A DNA stretch of 59,833 nt from an uncultured Prevotellaceae bacterium (lineage in GTDB: Bacteria; Bacteroidota; Bacteroidia; Bacteroidales; Bacteroidaceae), in the NCBI GenBank assembly GCA_900314985.1, contig OMXL01000034.1, positions 1-59,833 of the forward strand. The letters run 5' to 3'. How positions within the stretch are numbered: position 1 is the first letter of the stretch; every line of letters starts with the position of its first letter. Positions 47,869 to 57,883 of this stretch are shown here, piece after piece. The notes beneath the pieces are model-generated. The model had not been told where the DNA came from, ran no database searches, and saw only the letters and a program-made list of their open reading frames with translations. The position numbers were made by a program, and so were the translations under genes.

Positions 47869-49377
47869 ATGAAAAGAAATAATATAATCAAGGATATTTT
47901 ATCAGTGAAAATAGTAGCTATACTATTCACTATTCTCTCTTCACTATTCACTAGCCCTGTAAGGGCGCAAATTGGTGCTCCCTATATTCACGATCCCTCG
48001 ACACTGGCAGAGTGCGACGGCAAGTGGTACACCTTTGGAACGGGTGGGGGAGGCATTATCTCTGACGATGGTTGGTCATGGCACAGTGGTGCAGAGCGCC
48101 CTGGTGGCGGTGCTGCGCCCGATGTGTTGAAGATTGGCGACCGCTATCTCTGCATCTATGGTGCTACGGGTGGTGGCCTCTTCGGTGGCCATAATGGTCG
48201 CATCCTCACGATGTGGAACAAGACCCTCGATCCGAAGTCACCCGACTTCAAGTGGTCAACAGCTATTGAGGTGGCATCTTCTGACGGTATGGAAGACTGC
48301 GATGCCATTGACCCCTGTCTGTTGCTGGATCCTACCACGGGTCGCCTGTGGGCTACCTATGGTACCTACTTTGGTAATATCCGCCTCATTGAGCTTGACC
48401 CGAAGACCGGTGAGCGTGTGAAGGGCAACGTAGAGAAGGATGTCGCTATCGACTGTGAGGCCAGCGCCTTGATGTATAAGGATGGCTGGTACTATCTGTT
48501 GGGTACTCATGGCACCTGCTGTGATGGTGTTAACTCTACCTATAATATTGTAGTAGGCCGTTCTCGTTCTGTAGAAGGTCCTTATGTAGATAATGTAGGC
48601 CGCGACATGTTCCATGGTGGTGGTCGTCTGGTCATCGCCGCTGGTGACCGTTGCGCCGGTGCCGGTCACTTTGGCCGTTACATCGTTGACGAAGGTGTTG
48701 AGGTGATGTCATTCCACTGGGAGGCAGACTTCGACATGGGTGGTCGCAGTGTCCTCGCTGTCCGTCCTATCGTATGGAAGAATGGCTGGCCTGTTGCTGG
48801 CGAGCGTCTCCGTGAGGGCACCTTCGAGATTGAGTCAGAGCGTCGTGGCTACTCTTTAGAGATGGCTGTCGACTTCGTACGCATCCAGCAGGAGCGTCGT
48901 GGTGGCTTTGGTAACCGCAACCAGAATCAGGAGCCCATCAAGCCTGTTCCCAACCAGAAGTTAGAGGATGTCGTCAATACATGGCCTGCCGTTGATGTTC
49001 CCGTAGCAGTACGTTGCAGTGACTATATGTTCCGTCCTCATCAGTTGTGGACCATCACTGCTGTTCCTGAGGCAGGTGGCTATGCCAGCAACCCTTATTT
49101 CAAGATTACCATTGCTGGTACTGAGCGTGCCCTGACAGCTACTGCCGACAAGGAGTTGGCAACGGTAGCTTATCATGGTGGCAATGAGCAGCTCTGGCGC
49201 ATTGAACAGCTGACAGACGGCACCTACCGCATCATGCCTAAGCAGATTCCTGGCATGGAGGGTGTCAACACACGCTATTGCCTCTATTCGGCTGCCGACA
49301 GTACACCCACGCTGGCCATCTATGACTTTAACAGTGATAACTCTAAGTGGAACTTGAAGCGCTTCGCTAGTGAATAG
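47869..49377 (+). CDS. GH43 arabinanase-like enzyme with ricin-type lectin-like end
   Basis: 502 residues, exported. The GH43 core shows YIHDPSTLAECDGKWYTFGT (Asp base), DAIDPCLLLDPTTGRLW (pKa Asp) and DCEASALMYKDGWYYLLGTHG (acid Glu), closest by eye to the endo-arabinanase branch. Residues after about 370 (VRCSDYMFRPHQLWTITAVP, YRIMPKQIPGMEGVNTRYC) look like a ricin/CBM13-type beta-trefoil. The signal peptide region (IVAILFTILSSLFTSPVRA) is itself built partly from CTATTCA heptamers (47923-47950). The start at 47869 follows the upstream array; a longer frame from 47833 starts inside it. The C-terminal Ser-Glu-stop is part of another array. Substrate is tentative. Confidence 0.85.
   Translation: MKRNNIIKDILSVKIVAILFTILSSLFTSPVRAQIGAPYIHDPSTLAECDGKWYTFGTGGGGIISDDGWSWHSGAERPGGGAAPDVLKIGDRYLCIYGATGGGLFGGHNGRILTMWNKTLDPKSPDFKWSTAIEVASSDGMEDCDAIDPCLLLDPTTGRLWATYGTYFGNIRLIELDPKTGERVKGNVEKDVAIDCEASALMYKDGWYYLLGTHGTCCDGVNSTYNIVVGRSRSVEGPYVDNVGRDMFHGGGRLVIAAGDRCAGAGHFGRYIVDEGVEVMSFHWEADFDMGGRSVLAVRPIVWKNGWPVAGERLREGTFEIESERRGYSLEMAVDFVRIQQERRGGFGNRNQNQEPIKPVPNQKLEDVVNTWPAVDVPVAVRCSDYMFRPHQLWTITAVPEAGGYASNPYFKITIAGTERALTATADKELATVAYHGGNEQLWRIEQLTDGTYRIMPKQIPGMEGVNTRYCLYSAADSTPTLAIYDFNSDNSKWNLKRFASE
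47923..47950. repeat. Heptamer repeat inside a GH43 signal peptide (4 units)
   Basis: CTATTCA, CTATTCT, CTCTTCA, CTATTCA: the reverse complement of the GTGAATA-type units, here encoding LFTILSSLF. Confidence 0.75.
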
Positions 49378-49418
49378 TGAAAGCGGGCTTCGCCCTAGTG
49401 AATAACGAATAGTGAAAA
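49370..49418. repeat. Heptamer array with a hairpin insert at a gene junction
   Basis: GTGAATA, GTGAAAG, then 14 bp containing GGGCTTCGCCC, then GTGAATA, ACGAATA, GTGAAAA. The insert length is also a multiple of seven. The GH43 stop lies in the first unit. Confidence 0.8.
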
Positions 49419-49433
49419 TCAAATAAAAATAGT

Positions 49434-52274
49434 ATGAAACGAATTCTTTTCTCTTACCTCTTACCTCTTGCCTCTTCGCTCTGTCTGGCGCAGAACCCCT
49501 TTGTGCAGACGTGGTTTACCAGTGACCCTGCACCCATGGTACACAATGGTACCATGTATGTCTATACGGGTCATGATGAGGATAATGCCGACTTCTTCTG
49601 GATGCAGGAGTGGCGTGTCTACTCCACCAAGGATATGGTCAACTGGCAGGATCATGGTTCACCCCTGGCCTTGGAGAGCTTCTCTTGGGCTGACGACCGT
49701 GCATGGGCCTCACAAACCATCGAGCGTGACGGCAAGTTCTATTGGTATATCTGTGCTCACTCAAAGCTGTCGAATGGTATGGCTATTGGTGTTGCTGTCA
49801 GTGACTCTCCTACGGGTCCGTTCCGTGATGCCCTTGGTAAGCCACTCTTTGAGAATGGCTCATGGGACCATATCGATCCTACCGTGATGATTGACGACGA
49901 TGGTCAGGCCTGGCTGATGTGGGGTAATCCACAGTGCTACTACCTGAAACTCAACCGCGATATGATATCATATAGCGGTGAGTTAGGTCGTCTCGATATG
50001 ACAGAGGAAGCCTTTGGCGGTCCCATCATGAGTAAGCGCGAGAAAGGTAAGAAGTATAAGGATTCATATGTAGAGGGTCCTTGGCTTCGTAAAGTTGATA
50101 GTTCAAAGTTCAAAGTTGAAAGTTCAAAGCAGTACCAGCTGCTTTATGCTGCTGGTGGTGTTCCTGAGCATATCAGCTACAGTACAGCACCACACCCCAC
50201 AGGTCCTTGGAAGTATGCTGGCGAGATTATGCCGCTGTCAGATACCAAGTCGTTCACGAACCACTGTGGTGTGGCTGACTTCAAGGGTCATTCCTATTTC
50301 TTCTACCACACGGGTAAGTTGCCTAATGGTGGCGGCTTTGGTCGTAGCGTAGCAGTGGAGGAGTTCAAGTACAATGCTGATGGCAGCTTCCCCACCATTC
50401 TGCCTACCGACGAGGGTGTGAAGCCTATTGCTAAGTTCGACCCCTACCGCAAGGTGGAGGCCGAGACCATGGCTTTCTCTAAGGGCGTGAAGACTGAGCA
50501 GAATAACGAGGTTGGCGTTTATGTCAGCGACATCCATAACGGTGATTATATCAAGTTGCAGAACGTACACCTCTGCTACAAGACACCTCGTACCTTCACG
50601 GCTCGTGTGGCCAGTGGTCTGCGTGGTGGACAGATAGAGATTCGTCTGGATAGCATCGGCGGACAACTGCTTGGCACACTGGATGTTCCAGGCACTGGCG
50701 GTTGGGAGAAGTGGCAGACCATTACTACCGACTTGGCACCCCTTGACAGCTATCCCTCTCGTCTGCATACCCGTGACCTGTATCTGGTCTTCAAGGGACG
50801 CAAGGGTCCGAAGCTCTTCAACTTCGACTGGTGGGAGATGGCTGGCCTGGAGCAGGTTAACATGCCACTCTTCCAGACCAAGTACACAGCCGACCCCTCA
50901 CCATTGGTGATTGGCGACACCTTATTCTTATATACGTCGCACGATGCCTCTCCTGAGGATATCCCCGACGAGAATGAGAAGAACTCTGCCGGTTTCTTCA
51001 TGTACGACTGGCTGCTGTGGTCAACCACAGATATGGTCAACTGGACGGAGCACGGTGCTGTAGCATCACTGAAAGACTTCTCTTGGCGCTCTCGTGAAAA
51101 CGGTGCCTGGGCTATCCAGACTGTAGAACTCAACGGCAAGTACTATCTCTATGCTCCCCTGCATGGTCATGGCATTGGTGTCTTGGTGGCTGACTCTCCC
51201 TACGGACCCTTCAAGGATCCCCTCGGTGAACCGCTGGTATGGCAGAAGGAGCACTGGGACGATATCGACCCCACCGTCTTTACGGATGACGACGGTCAGG
51301 CCTATATGTACTGGGGTAACCCCCATGTCTACTACACTAAGTTGAATAAAGACATGATTTCTACCCAGGGTGACATCTTCGTGCTGAATCCCAAGGATGG
51401 CATCATGCGTCCTGTCAAGCAGGAAGGTGCTAAGGCCAACCTCCGCGCACCTTGGAGCGAGAAGGCTACATGGACTGTGAAGAACTATCAGGAAGGTCCG
51501 TGGCTCTATAAGCGTAATGGCAAGTACTATCTCAGCTATGCCACGACCTGCTGTCCAGAGGCTTTGGGCTATGCCATGAGTGACAGCCCCACAGGTCCTT
51601 GGGAGTGGAAGAACTACATCATGAAGCCCACCCAGCGTGACCGTGGTAACCACCCCGGCATCTGCGACTTCAAGGGACATTCGTATGTCTTTGGTCAGAA
51701 CTACGACTTGATGCACCTCGATACCTACGAGCATCACGAGCGTCGTACCGTCTCTGCTACGGAGATTACCTATAATGCCGATGGTACTATCCAGGAGGTT
51801 CCCTACTGGATGGATCAGAAACCCATGAAGCAGTTGCACTGGCTGAACCCCTACCAGCGTGTAGAGGCTGAGACCATGAACTGGGGCTATGGCCTGAAGT
51901 CTGCCAAGATGGGTATTCCCAATACGGGTGTCGTCAAGGATATGCCCGAGTCTACTGGCAAGCGTAACATGTACATCTTCGACATCAACGACGGAGAGTA
52001 TATCCGTCTGCGTGGTGTTGACTTTGGCAAGGGTGCCAAGCAGTTCAGCATTATTGCTGCCGCTGCCGCTAAGGCTGGTTGCACCGTTACCCTGCGCCTC
52101 GACAATGTGAAGGGCGATGTCATTGGTACCGCAACCATCAAGAGTACTGGTTCTGCTGAAAAGTATAAGGCATTTACTGCTAAGGTTAACGGAGCCACTG
52201 GCGTTCACGACCTCTACCTCTGCTTCGACAAAGCACAGGGTGATGTACGCCTCGACTATTGGCAGTTTAAGTAA
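49434..52274 (+). CDS. Tandem GH43-CBM6-GH43-CBM6 enzyme
   Basis: 946 residues, signal peptide ending SSLCLAQ. Two GH43 propellers: the first about 20-310 (SDPAPMVHNGTMYVYTGHDE, DHIDPTVMIDDDG, YVEGPWLRK), the second about 475-790 (ADPSPLVIGDTLFLYTSHDA, DDIDPTVFTDDDG, YQEGPWLYK). Each is followed by a CBM6-like module opening VEAETM. It may act on two linkages, for example arabinofuranose and xylose. Odd: in the first propeller the loop after EGPWLRK is VDSSKFKVESSK, encoded by a heptamer array (50094-50128), where the second propeller has only RNG. The signal peptide is also heptameric (CTCTTAC, 49451-49485). Both active sites look intact. Product is inferred from context. Confidence 0.92.
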   Translation: MKRILFSYLLPLASSLCLAQNPFVQTWFTSDPAPMVHNGTMYVYTGHDEDNADFFWMQEWRVYSTKDMVNWQDHGSPLALESFSWADDRAWASQTIERDGKFYWYICAHSKLSNGMAIGVAVSDSPTGPFRDALGKPLFENGSWDHIDPTVMIDDDGQAWLMWGNPQCYYLKLNRDMISYSGELGRLDMTEEAFGGPIMSKREKGKKYKDSYVEGPWLRKVDSSKFKVESSKQYQLLYAAGGVPEHISYSTAPHPTGPWKYAGEIMPLSDTKSFTNHCGVADFKGHSYFFYHTGKLPNGGGFGRSVAVEEFKYNADGSFPTILPTDEGVKPIAKFDPYRKVEAETMAFSKGVKTEQNNEVGVYVSDIHNGDYIKLQNVHLCYKTPRTFTARVASGLRGGQIEIRLDSIGGQLLGTLDVPGTGGWEKWQTITTDLAPLDSYPSRLHTRDLYLVFKGRKGPKLFNFDWWEMAGLEQVNMPLFQTKYTADPSPLVIGDTLFLYTSHDASPEDIPDENEKNSAGFFMYDWLLWSTTDMVNWTEHGAVASLKDFSWRSRENGAWAIQTVELNGKYYLYAPLHGHGIGVLVADSPYGPFKDPLGEPLVWQKEHWDDIDPTVFTDDDGQAYMYWGNPHVYYTKLNKDMISTQGDIFVLNPKDGIMRPVKQEGAKANLRAPWSEKATWTVKNYQEGPWLYKRNGKYYLSYATTCCPEALGYAMSDSPTGPWEWKNYIMKPTQRDRGNHPGICDFKGHSYVFGQNYDLMHLDTYEHHERRTVSATEITYNADGTIQEVPYWMDQKPMKQLHWLNPYQRVEAETMNWGYGLKSAKMGIPNTGVVKDMPESTGKRNMYIFDINDGEYIRLRGVDFGKGAKQFSIIAAAAAKAGCTVTLRLDNVKGDVIGTATIKSTGSAEKYKAFTAKVNGATGVHDLYLCFDKAQGDVRLDYWQFK
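49451..49485. repeat. Heptamer repeat inside the tandem-GH43 signal peptide (5 units)
   Basis: CTCTTAC, CTCTTAC, CTCTTGC, CTCTTCG, CTCTGTC, encoding the hydrophobic SYLLPLASSLCL core. Confidence 0.75.
50094..50128. repeat. Heptamer repeat inside the first GH43 domain (5 units)
   Basis: GTTGATA, GTTCAAA, GTTCAAA, GTTGAAA, GTTCAAA. Comparison with the second propeller of the same protein shows a longer loop at this exact place, consistent with an insertion. Confidence 0.9.
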
Positions 52275-52287
52275 ATACTAACTAACT

Positions 52288-53241
52288 ATGAAGAAAACAT
52301 TATTATCAACAATCGTAATGTGTCTGGCTGCTGTTGGCGCTATGGCACAGCCCGCTGGAGGCTTTGGTGGCTTCCAGGCTCCTCAGGTAAAACTGGAGAC
52401 CTCGCAGGAGTGGAAGGACGTGAACTATGCAGGCGATGATAAAGCCTATCATACTTGTGACATCTACCTGCCTAAGAAGGCTGCAGCCAGCTATCCTGTT
52501 GTTATCCATATCTATGGTAGCGCATGGTTTAGCAATAGCAGCAAGGGTATGGCCGACCTCGGCACCATCGTAAAGACGCTGCTTGATAACGGTTATGCAG
52601 TGGTATGTCCGAACCACCGTTCCAGTATGGATGCTGAGTGGCCCGCACAGATTAACGATATCCGTGCCGTCATCCGCTTTGTACGTGGTGAGGCTAAGAA
52701 GTATCATTTCGATCCCTCTTTCATTGCTACCAGTGGTTTCTCCAGTGGTGGTCATCTGTCATCTACCGCAGCCACTACCAGTGGCATGAAGACCGCTACG
52801 TTTGGTCAGATAACGGTGGACCTGGAAGGTAATCTGGGTGCCTATACCAATCAGCCCAGCACCGTCAATGCAGCCTGCGACTGGTCAGGTCCTGTTGACC
52901 TGACAGATATGGATTGTGGCGAGCACATGTCTATGGGAGCCAACAGTCCTGAGGATGTCCTGCTGAAGTCAAAGCTCGACAAGGAACCAGACAAGTATAA
53001 GAGCCTCAGCCCTGTGTACTATGTCAACAAGAACAATCCTCCTATCATTATCTTCCATGGTGGACAAGACAAAGTAGTACCAAACTGTCAGGGTAAGAAG
53101 TTCTTCGAACTGCTGAAGGCTGCTGGTGTAAAGACTGAGGGTACATTCCCAGAGAACGGCAACCATGGCGGTGCTGAAATGTACACGGAGGAGAACCTAC
53201 AGAAGATGGTGAAGTTCCTCAATGAAGTGAGAAAACGTTGA
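52288..53241 (+). CDS. Secreted alpha/beta-hydrolase esterase (feruloyl/acetylxylan type)
   Basis: 317 residues, signal peptide MKKTLLSTIVMCLAAVGAMA. Small alpha/beta hydrolase of the esterase/lipase branch: HIYGSAWFSNSS oxyanion region (HGG-like site replaced by YGSAW), PNHRSSMDAEWPAQINDIRAV, nucleophile Ser 152 in GFSSGGH, Asp in GGQDKVVP, His in NGNHGG. Bifunctional feruloyl and acetylxylan esterases of gut Bacteroidetes look like this. It would deacylate oligosaccharides in the periplasm. 13 bp after the tandem GH43. Its TGA stop lies in the first unit of the next heptamer array. Exact ester preference cannot be read. Confidence 0.87.
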   Translation: MKKTLLSTIVMCLAAVGAMAQPAGGFGGFQAPQVKLETSQEWKDVNYAGDDKAYHTCDIYLPKKAAASYPVVIHIYGSAWFSNSSKGMADLGTIVKTLLDNGYAVVCPNHRSSMDAEWPAQINDIRAVIRFVRGEAKKYHFDPSFIATSGFSSGGHLSSTAATTSGMKTATFGQITVDLEGNLGAYTNQPSTVNAACDWSGPVDLTDMDCGEHMSMGANSPEDVLLKSKLDKEPDKYKSLSPVYYVNKNNPPIIIFHGGQDKVVPNCQGKKFFELLKAAGVKTEGTFPENGNHGGAEMYTEENLQKMVKFLNEVRKR

Positions 53242-53321
53242 ACTTTGAACATTGAACATTGAACGTTGAACGTTGGACATTGAACGTTGAACGTTGGACA
53301 TTGAACAATGAATATTGAATA
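53238..53321. repeat. Heptamer tandem repeat, TTGAACN type (12 units)
   Basis: Units TTGAACT, TTGAACA (x2), TTGAACG (x2), TTGGACA, TTGAACG (x2), TTGGACA, TTGAACA, ATGAATA, TTGAATA. The array includes the esterase stop and ends 2 bp before the next ATG (53324). Confidence 0.95.
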
Positions 53322-53323
53322 AT

Positions 53324-55375
53324 ATGAAACGACTATTCCTACAACTCCTTGTGCTGACGGCTGCTTTGACGGTCAACGCACAGAATCCTTATCTCCCCTT
53401 GTGGGAGCACTTGCCTGACGGCGAGCCTCGTGTGTTTGAGGACCCCGACCACCCAGGTAAGTATCGTGCCTACATCATTGGCTCACACGATGTAACCTAT
53501 ACCGCCTACTGCGGACCCGATATCCGTATGTGGTCGGCTCCTGTTGAGGATCTCAGCCAGTGGCGCGACGAAGGTCCCATCTTTACGTGGTTTGTCAACG
53601 GACAGTGGGACACCATGTATGCCCCTGACCTCGTAGAGACTGTCGATAAGGCTACGGGCAAGAAGACCTACTGGCTCTATCCCCACAGTCGTGGCTGGCG
53701 CCGTGTGCCCATGGTATGTAAGGGCGACCGTCCTGATGGCCCCTTCACTCCGGTAAACTTGACGGCTGATGGTACGCAGTGTCTTCCTGGCTCGCTCATC
53801 GACTTCGACCCGTCAGTATTCATTGAGACCATTACCAATAAGAAGGATAAGGACTTCGACAAGGGCTATCGTGCTTATGTGTTCTACGGCTTCCAGCACT
53901 CTACTGCCTGCGAGCTCGACCAGAACACCATGTATTCTAAGCGCGAGGGTACTGAACTCATCGACCCGTTCATTCCTGCCAGCAGTGCCGACGGTCGTCT
54001 GCTCGACAAGGCAGGTAGCGAGTATAAAGCACTCTATCAGGGACAGAATCCCCTCGACTTCAACTTCTTTGAGGCTTCTTCTATCCGTCAGGTGGGCAAC
54101 AAGTATGTGATGGTATTCTCTGGCTACTCTGGTAAGGAGTATGGTCTGGGTAACACCAACTCTGCCCTGCGCTATGCCTTCGGTGACTCTCCCTTAGGTC
54201 CTTGGCGTTCAGGTGGCGTATTGGTTGACTCTCGTGGTGTCGTTGTTGGCGAAGATGGTGGTAAGCTCATTACTACCAATGCTGGTCACAATACCCATGG
54301 TTCACTGCAGGAAATCAATGGTCAGTGGTATGTCTTCTATCACCGTCCTCCCCGTGGTTTCGGTAATGCCCGTCAGGCTATGGTGGCTCCCGTAAAGATT
54401 ACATGGGACAAGAAACCCGTTGCCAAGGGTGGTGTTGTGAAGATTACCGGTTACGACCCCTATGCTAAGAATAACGAGTGGGTAGCTGCTGCCGCTGACG
54501 GCAACACCTATACTGGTGCCGAGGTGACCAGTGAGGGCTTCCAGATCTTTGGTCTGCCACCTTATAATTATTATAGCGCTGGTCTGGCCTGCTTCATGTA
54601 TGGTCCTAACAGCAATAACTGGATGCAGGACAACCACGACGTATGGAACAACTCTATGGATCTGGCCGGCATTCAGAATGGCGGCATCATCGGCTTTAAG
54701 TACTTCGGCTTCGGTGGTCTTGACAAGGATACCAAGGGCGTAAAGGCCTTCGAGGGTGTCAAGAAGGGCGACAATATCAAGCTGAATATCAATCTGACAA
54801 CCAGTGGCAAGGGCGCCTTTAAGATTCATGTACTGCTGGACAACCCCTGGAAGGGTGAAGAGGTGGCCGTGATTGATATCCCTGCTAATTTCACTGCTAA
54901 TAAGGCAGTCACAGTCTCTCATTCTATTCCTGCATTGGAGGGTCTGACTGGTAAGCACGCCATCTACCTCGTAGTAGAGGGTCCTGAGGTGAAGCAGAAT
55001 GACCAGCAGCGTCCACAGTGGGGCCGTCGTCCACAGGAGCCCCAGCGTCCACAGGGTCTCTTCGACCTCCACGGCATTGGTTTTGCTAAGGATGGCAAGG
55101 GTGCACAGCCTGCTTTCGTTCCTGAGGTTACCATCACTGTTGATGGTCAGAAGCTGAACATCCCTGCAAAGCCCATCATGTCGACCAATGCCAACGGCTA
55201 TACCGAGTGTAACCACTACCAACTCTATGCTCCTATCAAGGCAGGCTCTAAGGTGCAGGCTACTTGTGAGCAGGCTCCTAATGCTGTCAAGTTTGAGATT
55301 AGCTCAGTGGTTGCTGGTCGTGCTACGGTAAAGGCTACTTACAAGGGTAAAGAGAAGATTTTCCTGATTAACTAA
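53324..55375 (+). CDS. GH43-like enzyme with C-terminal sandwich modules
   Basis: 683 residues, signal peptide MKRLFLQLLVLTAALTVNA. A divergent GH43 propeller: EPRVFEDPDHPGKYRAYIIGSHD (Asp base), WDTMYAPDLVETVDKATG, SLIDFDPSVFIE (pKa Asp), FNFFEASSIRQVGNKYVMVFSG (acid Glu), NAGHNTHGSLQEINGQWYVFYHR. A CBM6-like part follows (about 380-555), then a Pro/Gln/Arg-rich linker (QQRPQWGRRPQEPQRP) and a small end domain. Last gene of the six-gene operon, followed by a terminator at 55414-55448. No sorting tail. The 53324 ATG follows the array, and longer frames start in it. Likely side-chain glycosidase; substrate unknown. Confidence 0.85.
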   Translation: MKRLFLQLLVLTAALTVNAQNPYLPLWEHLPDGEPRVFEDPDHPGKYRAYIIGSHDVTYTAYCGPDIRMWSAPVEDLSQWRDEGPIFTWFVNGQWDTMYAPDLVETVDKATGKKTYWLYPHSRGWRRVPMVCKGDRPDGPFTPVNLTADGTQCLPGSLIDFDPSVFIETITNKKDKDFDKGYRAYVFYGFQHSTACELDQNTMYSKREGTELIDPFIPASSADGRLLDKAGSEYKALYQGQNPLDFNFFEASSIRQVGNKYVMVFSGYSGKEYGLGNTNSALRYAFGDSPLGPWRSGGVLVDSRGVVVGEDGGKLITTNAGHNTHGSLQEINGQWYVFYHRPPRGFGNARQAMVAPVKITWDKKPVAKGGVVKITGYDPYAKNNEWVAAAADGNTYTGAEVTSEGFQIFGLPPYNYYSAGLACFMYGPNSNNWMQDNHDVWNNSMDLAGIQNGGIIGFKYFGFGGLDKDTKGVKAFEGVKKGDNIKLNINLTTSGKGAFKIHVLLDNPWKGEEVAVIDIPANFTANKAVTVSHSIPALEGLTGKHAIYLVVEGPEVKQNDQQRPQWGRRPQEPQRPQGLFDLHGIGFAKDGKGAQPAFVPEVTITVDGQKLNIPAKPIMSTNANGYTECNHYQLYAPIKAGSKVQATCEQAPNAVKFEISSVVAGRATVKATYKGKEKIFLIN

Positions 55376-55394
55376 CGCACTTGTAACATCAATA

Positions 55395-55461
55395 TGTTAC
55401 GAATGATAAATTATGTGGAACGCGCTACAAAGTGCGTTCCACATTTCTTTTGTACCTTTGC
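55395..55461 (+). promoter_or_regulatory. Xylan operator 6 and -7 box of the GH10 gene
   Basis: Operator 55395-55422: TGTTACG, AATGAT, AAAT, TATG, TGGAACG, the most degenerate copy. The -7 box TACCTTTGC at 55453-55461 is 58 bp from the first TG. The second half-site forms the left arm of a terminator. Confidence 0.7.
55414..55448 (+). terminator. Terminator of the six-gene operon, overlapping operator 6
   Basis: TGTGGAACGC / GCGTTCCACA, 10-bp stem, followed by TTTCTTTT, ending 5 bp before the next -7 box. Confidence 0.85.
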
Positions 55462-55490
55462 AGCCGAAAAATTAACTTAAAACAACAGTA

Positions 55491-57693
55491 ATGAAAAAGA
55501 CACTAAAACAAAGTCTACTGATGATGGTTGCCAGTATGTTCATACTGCCAGCGTCAGCTCAGTTGTCAACGAACCCGTACAAGTTTTTGGGTAACATCAC
55601 TACCAGAGGACAGGTAGAGCCAGGTGGTGGCGTTCCAAAGTATTATACACTCTGGAATCAGATAACCTGTGAGAATGAGTCTAAGTGGTCTTCTGTAGAA
55701 GGAAGCAGAGGCAACTTCAACTGGAATGGAGCCAATAATGCTTTCAACTATGCTAAGCAGCACAACTTTACCTACAAGTTTCACGCTTTGGTATGGGGTG
55801 CCCAGTATCCAAGCTGGTTGGAAAACCTGTCTGCAAGAGAGCGCTTTTCTGCTATGACCAATTGGTTCGATCATGCGAAAGCCCAGTACGAGACGCTGCC
55901 CATGATTGATGTAGTCAACGAAGCTATTGGTATGCACCAGCAGGGTAATCCTATGATGAAGGAGACACTCGGTGGTGGCGGTAAGACTGGCTACGACTGG
56001 CTGATCAAGGCCTTTGAGATGGCCTATGAGCGCTGGCCGGATGCTATTCTGATTTATAATGACTACAACTCTATCCAGTGGGATATTGATAACTATATTA
56101 CATTGGTTAAGACCTTGCGCGATGCCGGTGCACCTATTGATGCCTATGGCAACCAGTCGCATGATGTGAATGACATCAGCAAGACAAACTTGGCCAATGC
56201 GCTTAAGAAACAGCAAGATGCGCTGAAGATGCCCATGTATATTACTGAGTTGGATATCGATAAGGCTAACGATACTCAGCAGAAGACACAGTATCAGAAT
56301 GTGCTGCCTACTATGTGGGAACAACCCTATTGTGCAGGTGTTACCCTTTGGGGACATGTGCTTGGTGCCACCTGGGTTGACAACTCTGGTCTTTATAGAA
56401 ATGGTGTAGAGCGTCCTGCCATGACTTGGATTAAGGAGTATATGCAGACCGATGCTGCCAAGAATGCAGTAGGTCCTTTCTTGAACAACAAGAAAGAGGC
56501 TTCTATCTATATCCGTCCTGCTTCTCCGAAAGTAGCCAAGGGTGATGTCCTCCCCATCATGGTACGTGCTAAGATGGCTACCAAGACCATTCAGAAGATT
56601 GACCTCTACAGAATATACATCAAGTTCTTCGGGTTCTAAGACCCTGAAGGCTGTGGTAACTGCCACTGATGGCACTACCTACGAGCGTTATGGTGGTTTC
56701 CAGGTAACCTCTGGCACAACCAAACGTGAGCCCTATAGTGAGACTGTTCCTTCACTGCCTGGTACTATCTATGCCGGAGATTTTGACAAGGGCGTTTCTG
56801 GCGTTTCTTATTCAGGTCTGACGACCACTGTATATAAGTCGCGCGACAGATTTAGCACCACAGTTACCTCTGAAGGTCAGTGGATGGAGTATACTGTTGA
56901 TGTAGCAGAGGATGGTCTCTATACGCTGGAGGCAGAAGTCGCTTCTACGAAGGCTGGTGGTAGCTTCCACTTGGCTGAATACACTTTCGACAATCTTAAA
57001 TTCCTCACTGAAATCACCGAGGTTCCCAATACGGGTAGTTCTACTGAGTTCCAGACCGTGCGTTGCCCCGTTGTAGAGTATCTGACAGCTGGTCGTCACG
57101 TGCTGACCCTGCTTGTTGATAAAGGTGGCTTCTACATGAAGAACCTGAAGTTCGAACTCCTGCCCACCTTCAATCTGCCAGGAACTGTTGAGGCAGAAGA
57201 CATGGTGAAGAGTGAGGGTTGCAGCATCGTAGCAACTTCTAACGGCTTTGCACTGGGCAACCTCGCCAACAAGAGTTGGGCTGAATACTCTGTCAAGGTT
57301 GTTCAGGCAGGTAAGTATTCTTATGAGCTGAATGCTTCATCAGATGTTACAGGTACTAAGCTCAATATGTACATGGTTGATGCCAATGGTACTGAGCAGA
57401 GCTTAGGAATGGTTAAGGTGCCCAATACCGGTAGCAAGGATACTTATCAGGCAAAGACGGGTAATGTCAAAGAAAGCTTGAACGAAGGATTGTATACCCT
57501 GCGCATTGTTGGCGGTGGTGGCAATTGCAACATCGATAACATTAAGTTTACCTGCACAGAACCCGTTTCTGGCATTAGCGATGTCCTGGTTGACGACGCT
57601 GCAGATGCACCTGCTTATAATCTGATGGGTGTTCCCGTTAATGCAGGTTATCGTGGCGTCGTGATCAAGAACGGTAAGAAGATGCTGAAGTAA
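55491..57693 (+). pseudogene. Secreted GH10 endo-xylanase with CBM6-like modules, frameshifted near 56605
   Basis: Frame 1 (55491-56639) encodes a signal peptide, a complete GH10 domain (ITCENESKW, acid/base Glu 144 in DVVNEAI, nucleophile Glu 253 in YITELDI, VTLWGHVLGATW), and the start of an Ig-like domain (IMVRAKMATKTIQKIDLY), then 8 foreign residues and a stop. The +1 frame resumes at EYTSSSSGSKTLKAVVTATD and continues the Ig-like domain, two CBM6-like modules (WMEYTVDVAEDGLY, WAEYSVKVVQAGKY) and a sorting tail (YNLMGVPVNAGYRGVVIKNG to 57693). A short deletion (3n+2) or an assembly error near 56600-56625 is likely. If real, a 382-residue catalytic domain is still made but without binding modules or tail. 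Confidence 0.85.
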
Positions 57694-57733
57694 ATAAGCA
57701 TAGAAATATATATATCGACCTAAACTTTAGTTG

Positions 57734-57771
57734 GCCCCTCGCAAACAGTGATGTTTGCGAGGGGCTTTTTT
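57734..57771 (+). terminator. Terminator of the GH10 unit
   Basis: GCCCCTCGCAAACA (57734-57747) and TGTTTGCGAGGGGC (57752-57765), a perfect 14-bp stem followed by six T. It lies just upstream of operator 7. Confidence 0.95.
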
Positions 57772-57777
57772 GTGGTA

Positions 57778-57845
57778 TGTCACACTATCGAAAGTAATTG
57801 TTACAGAAAAAGTGTACAACGTATACTTTATTTTTGTACCTTTGC
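57778..57845 (+). promoter_or_regulatory. Xylan operator 7 and -7 box of the CE6 gene
   Basis: Operator 57778-57805: TGTCACA, CTATCG, AAAG, TAAT, TGTTACA. The -7 box TACCTTTGC at 57837-57845 is 59 bp from the first TG. Confidence 0.75.
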
Positions 57846-57883
57846 ACCCAGAATTGATACTAACTTAAATAAAACAAACACAA

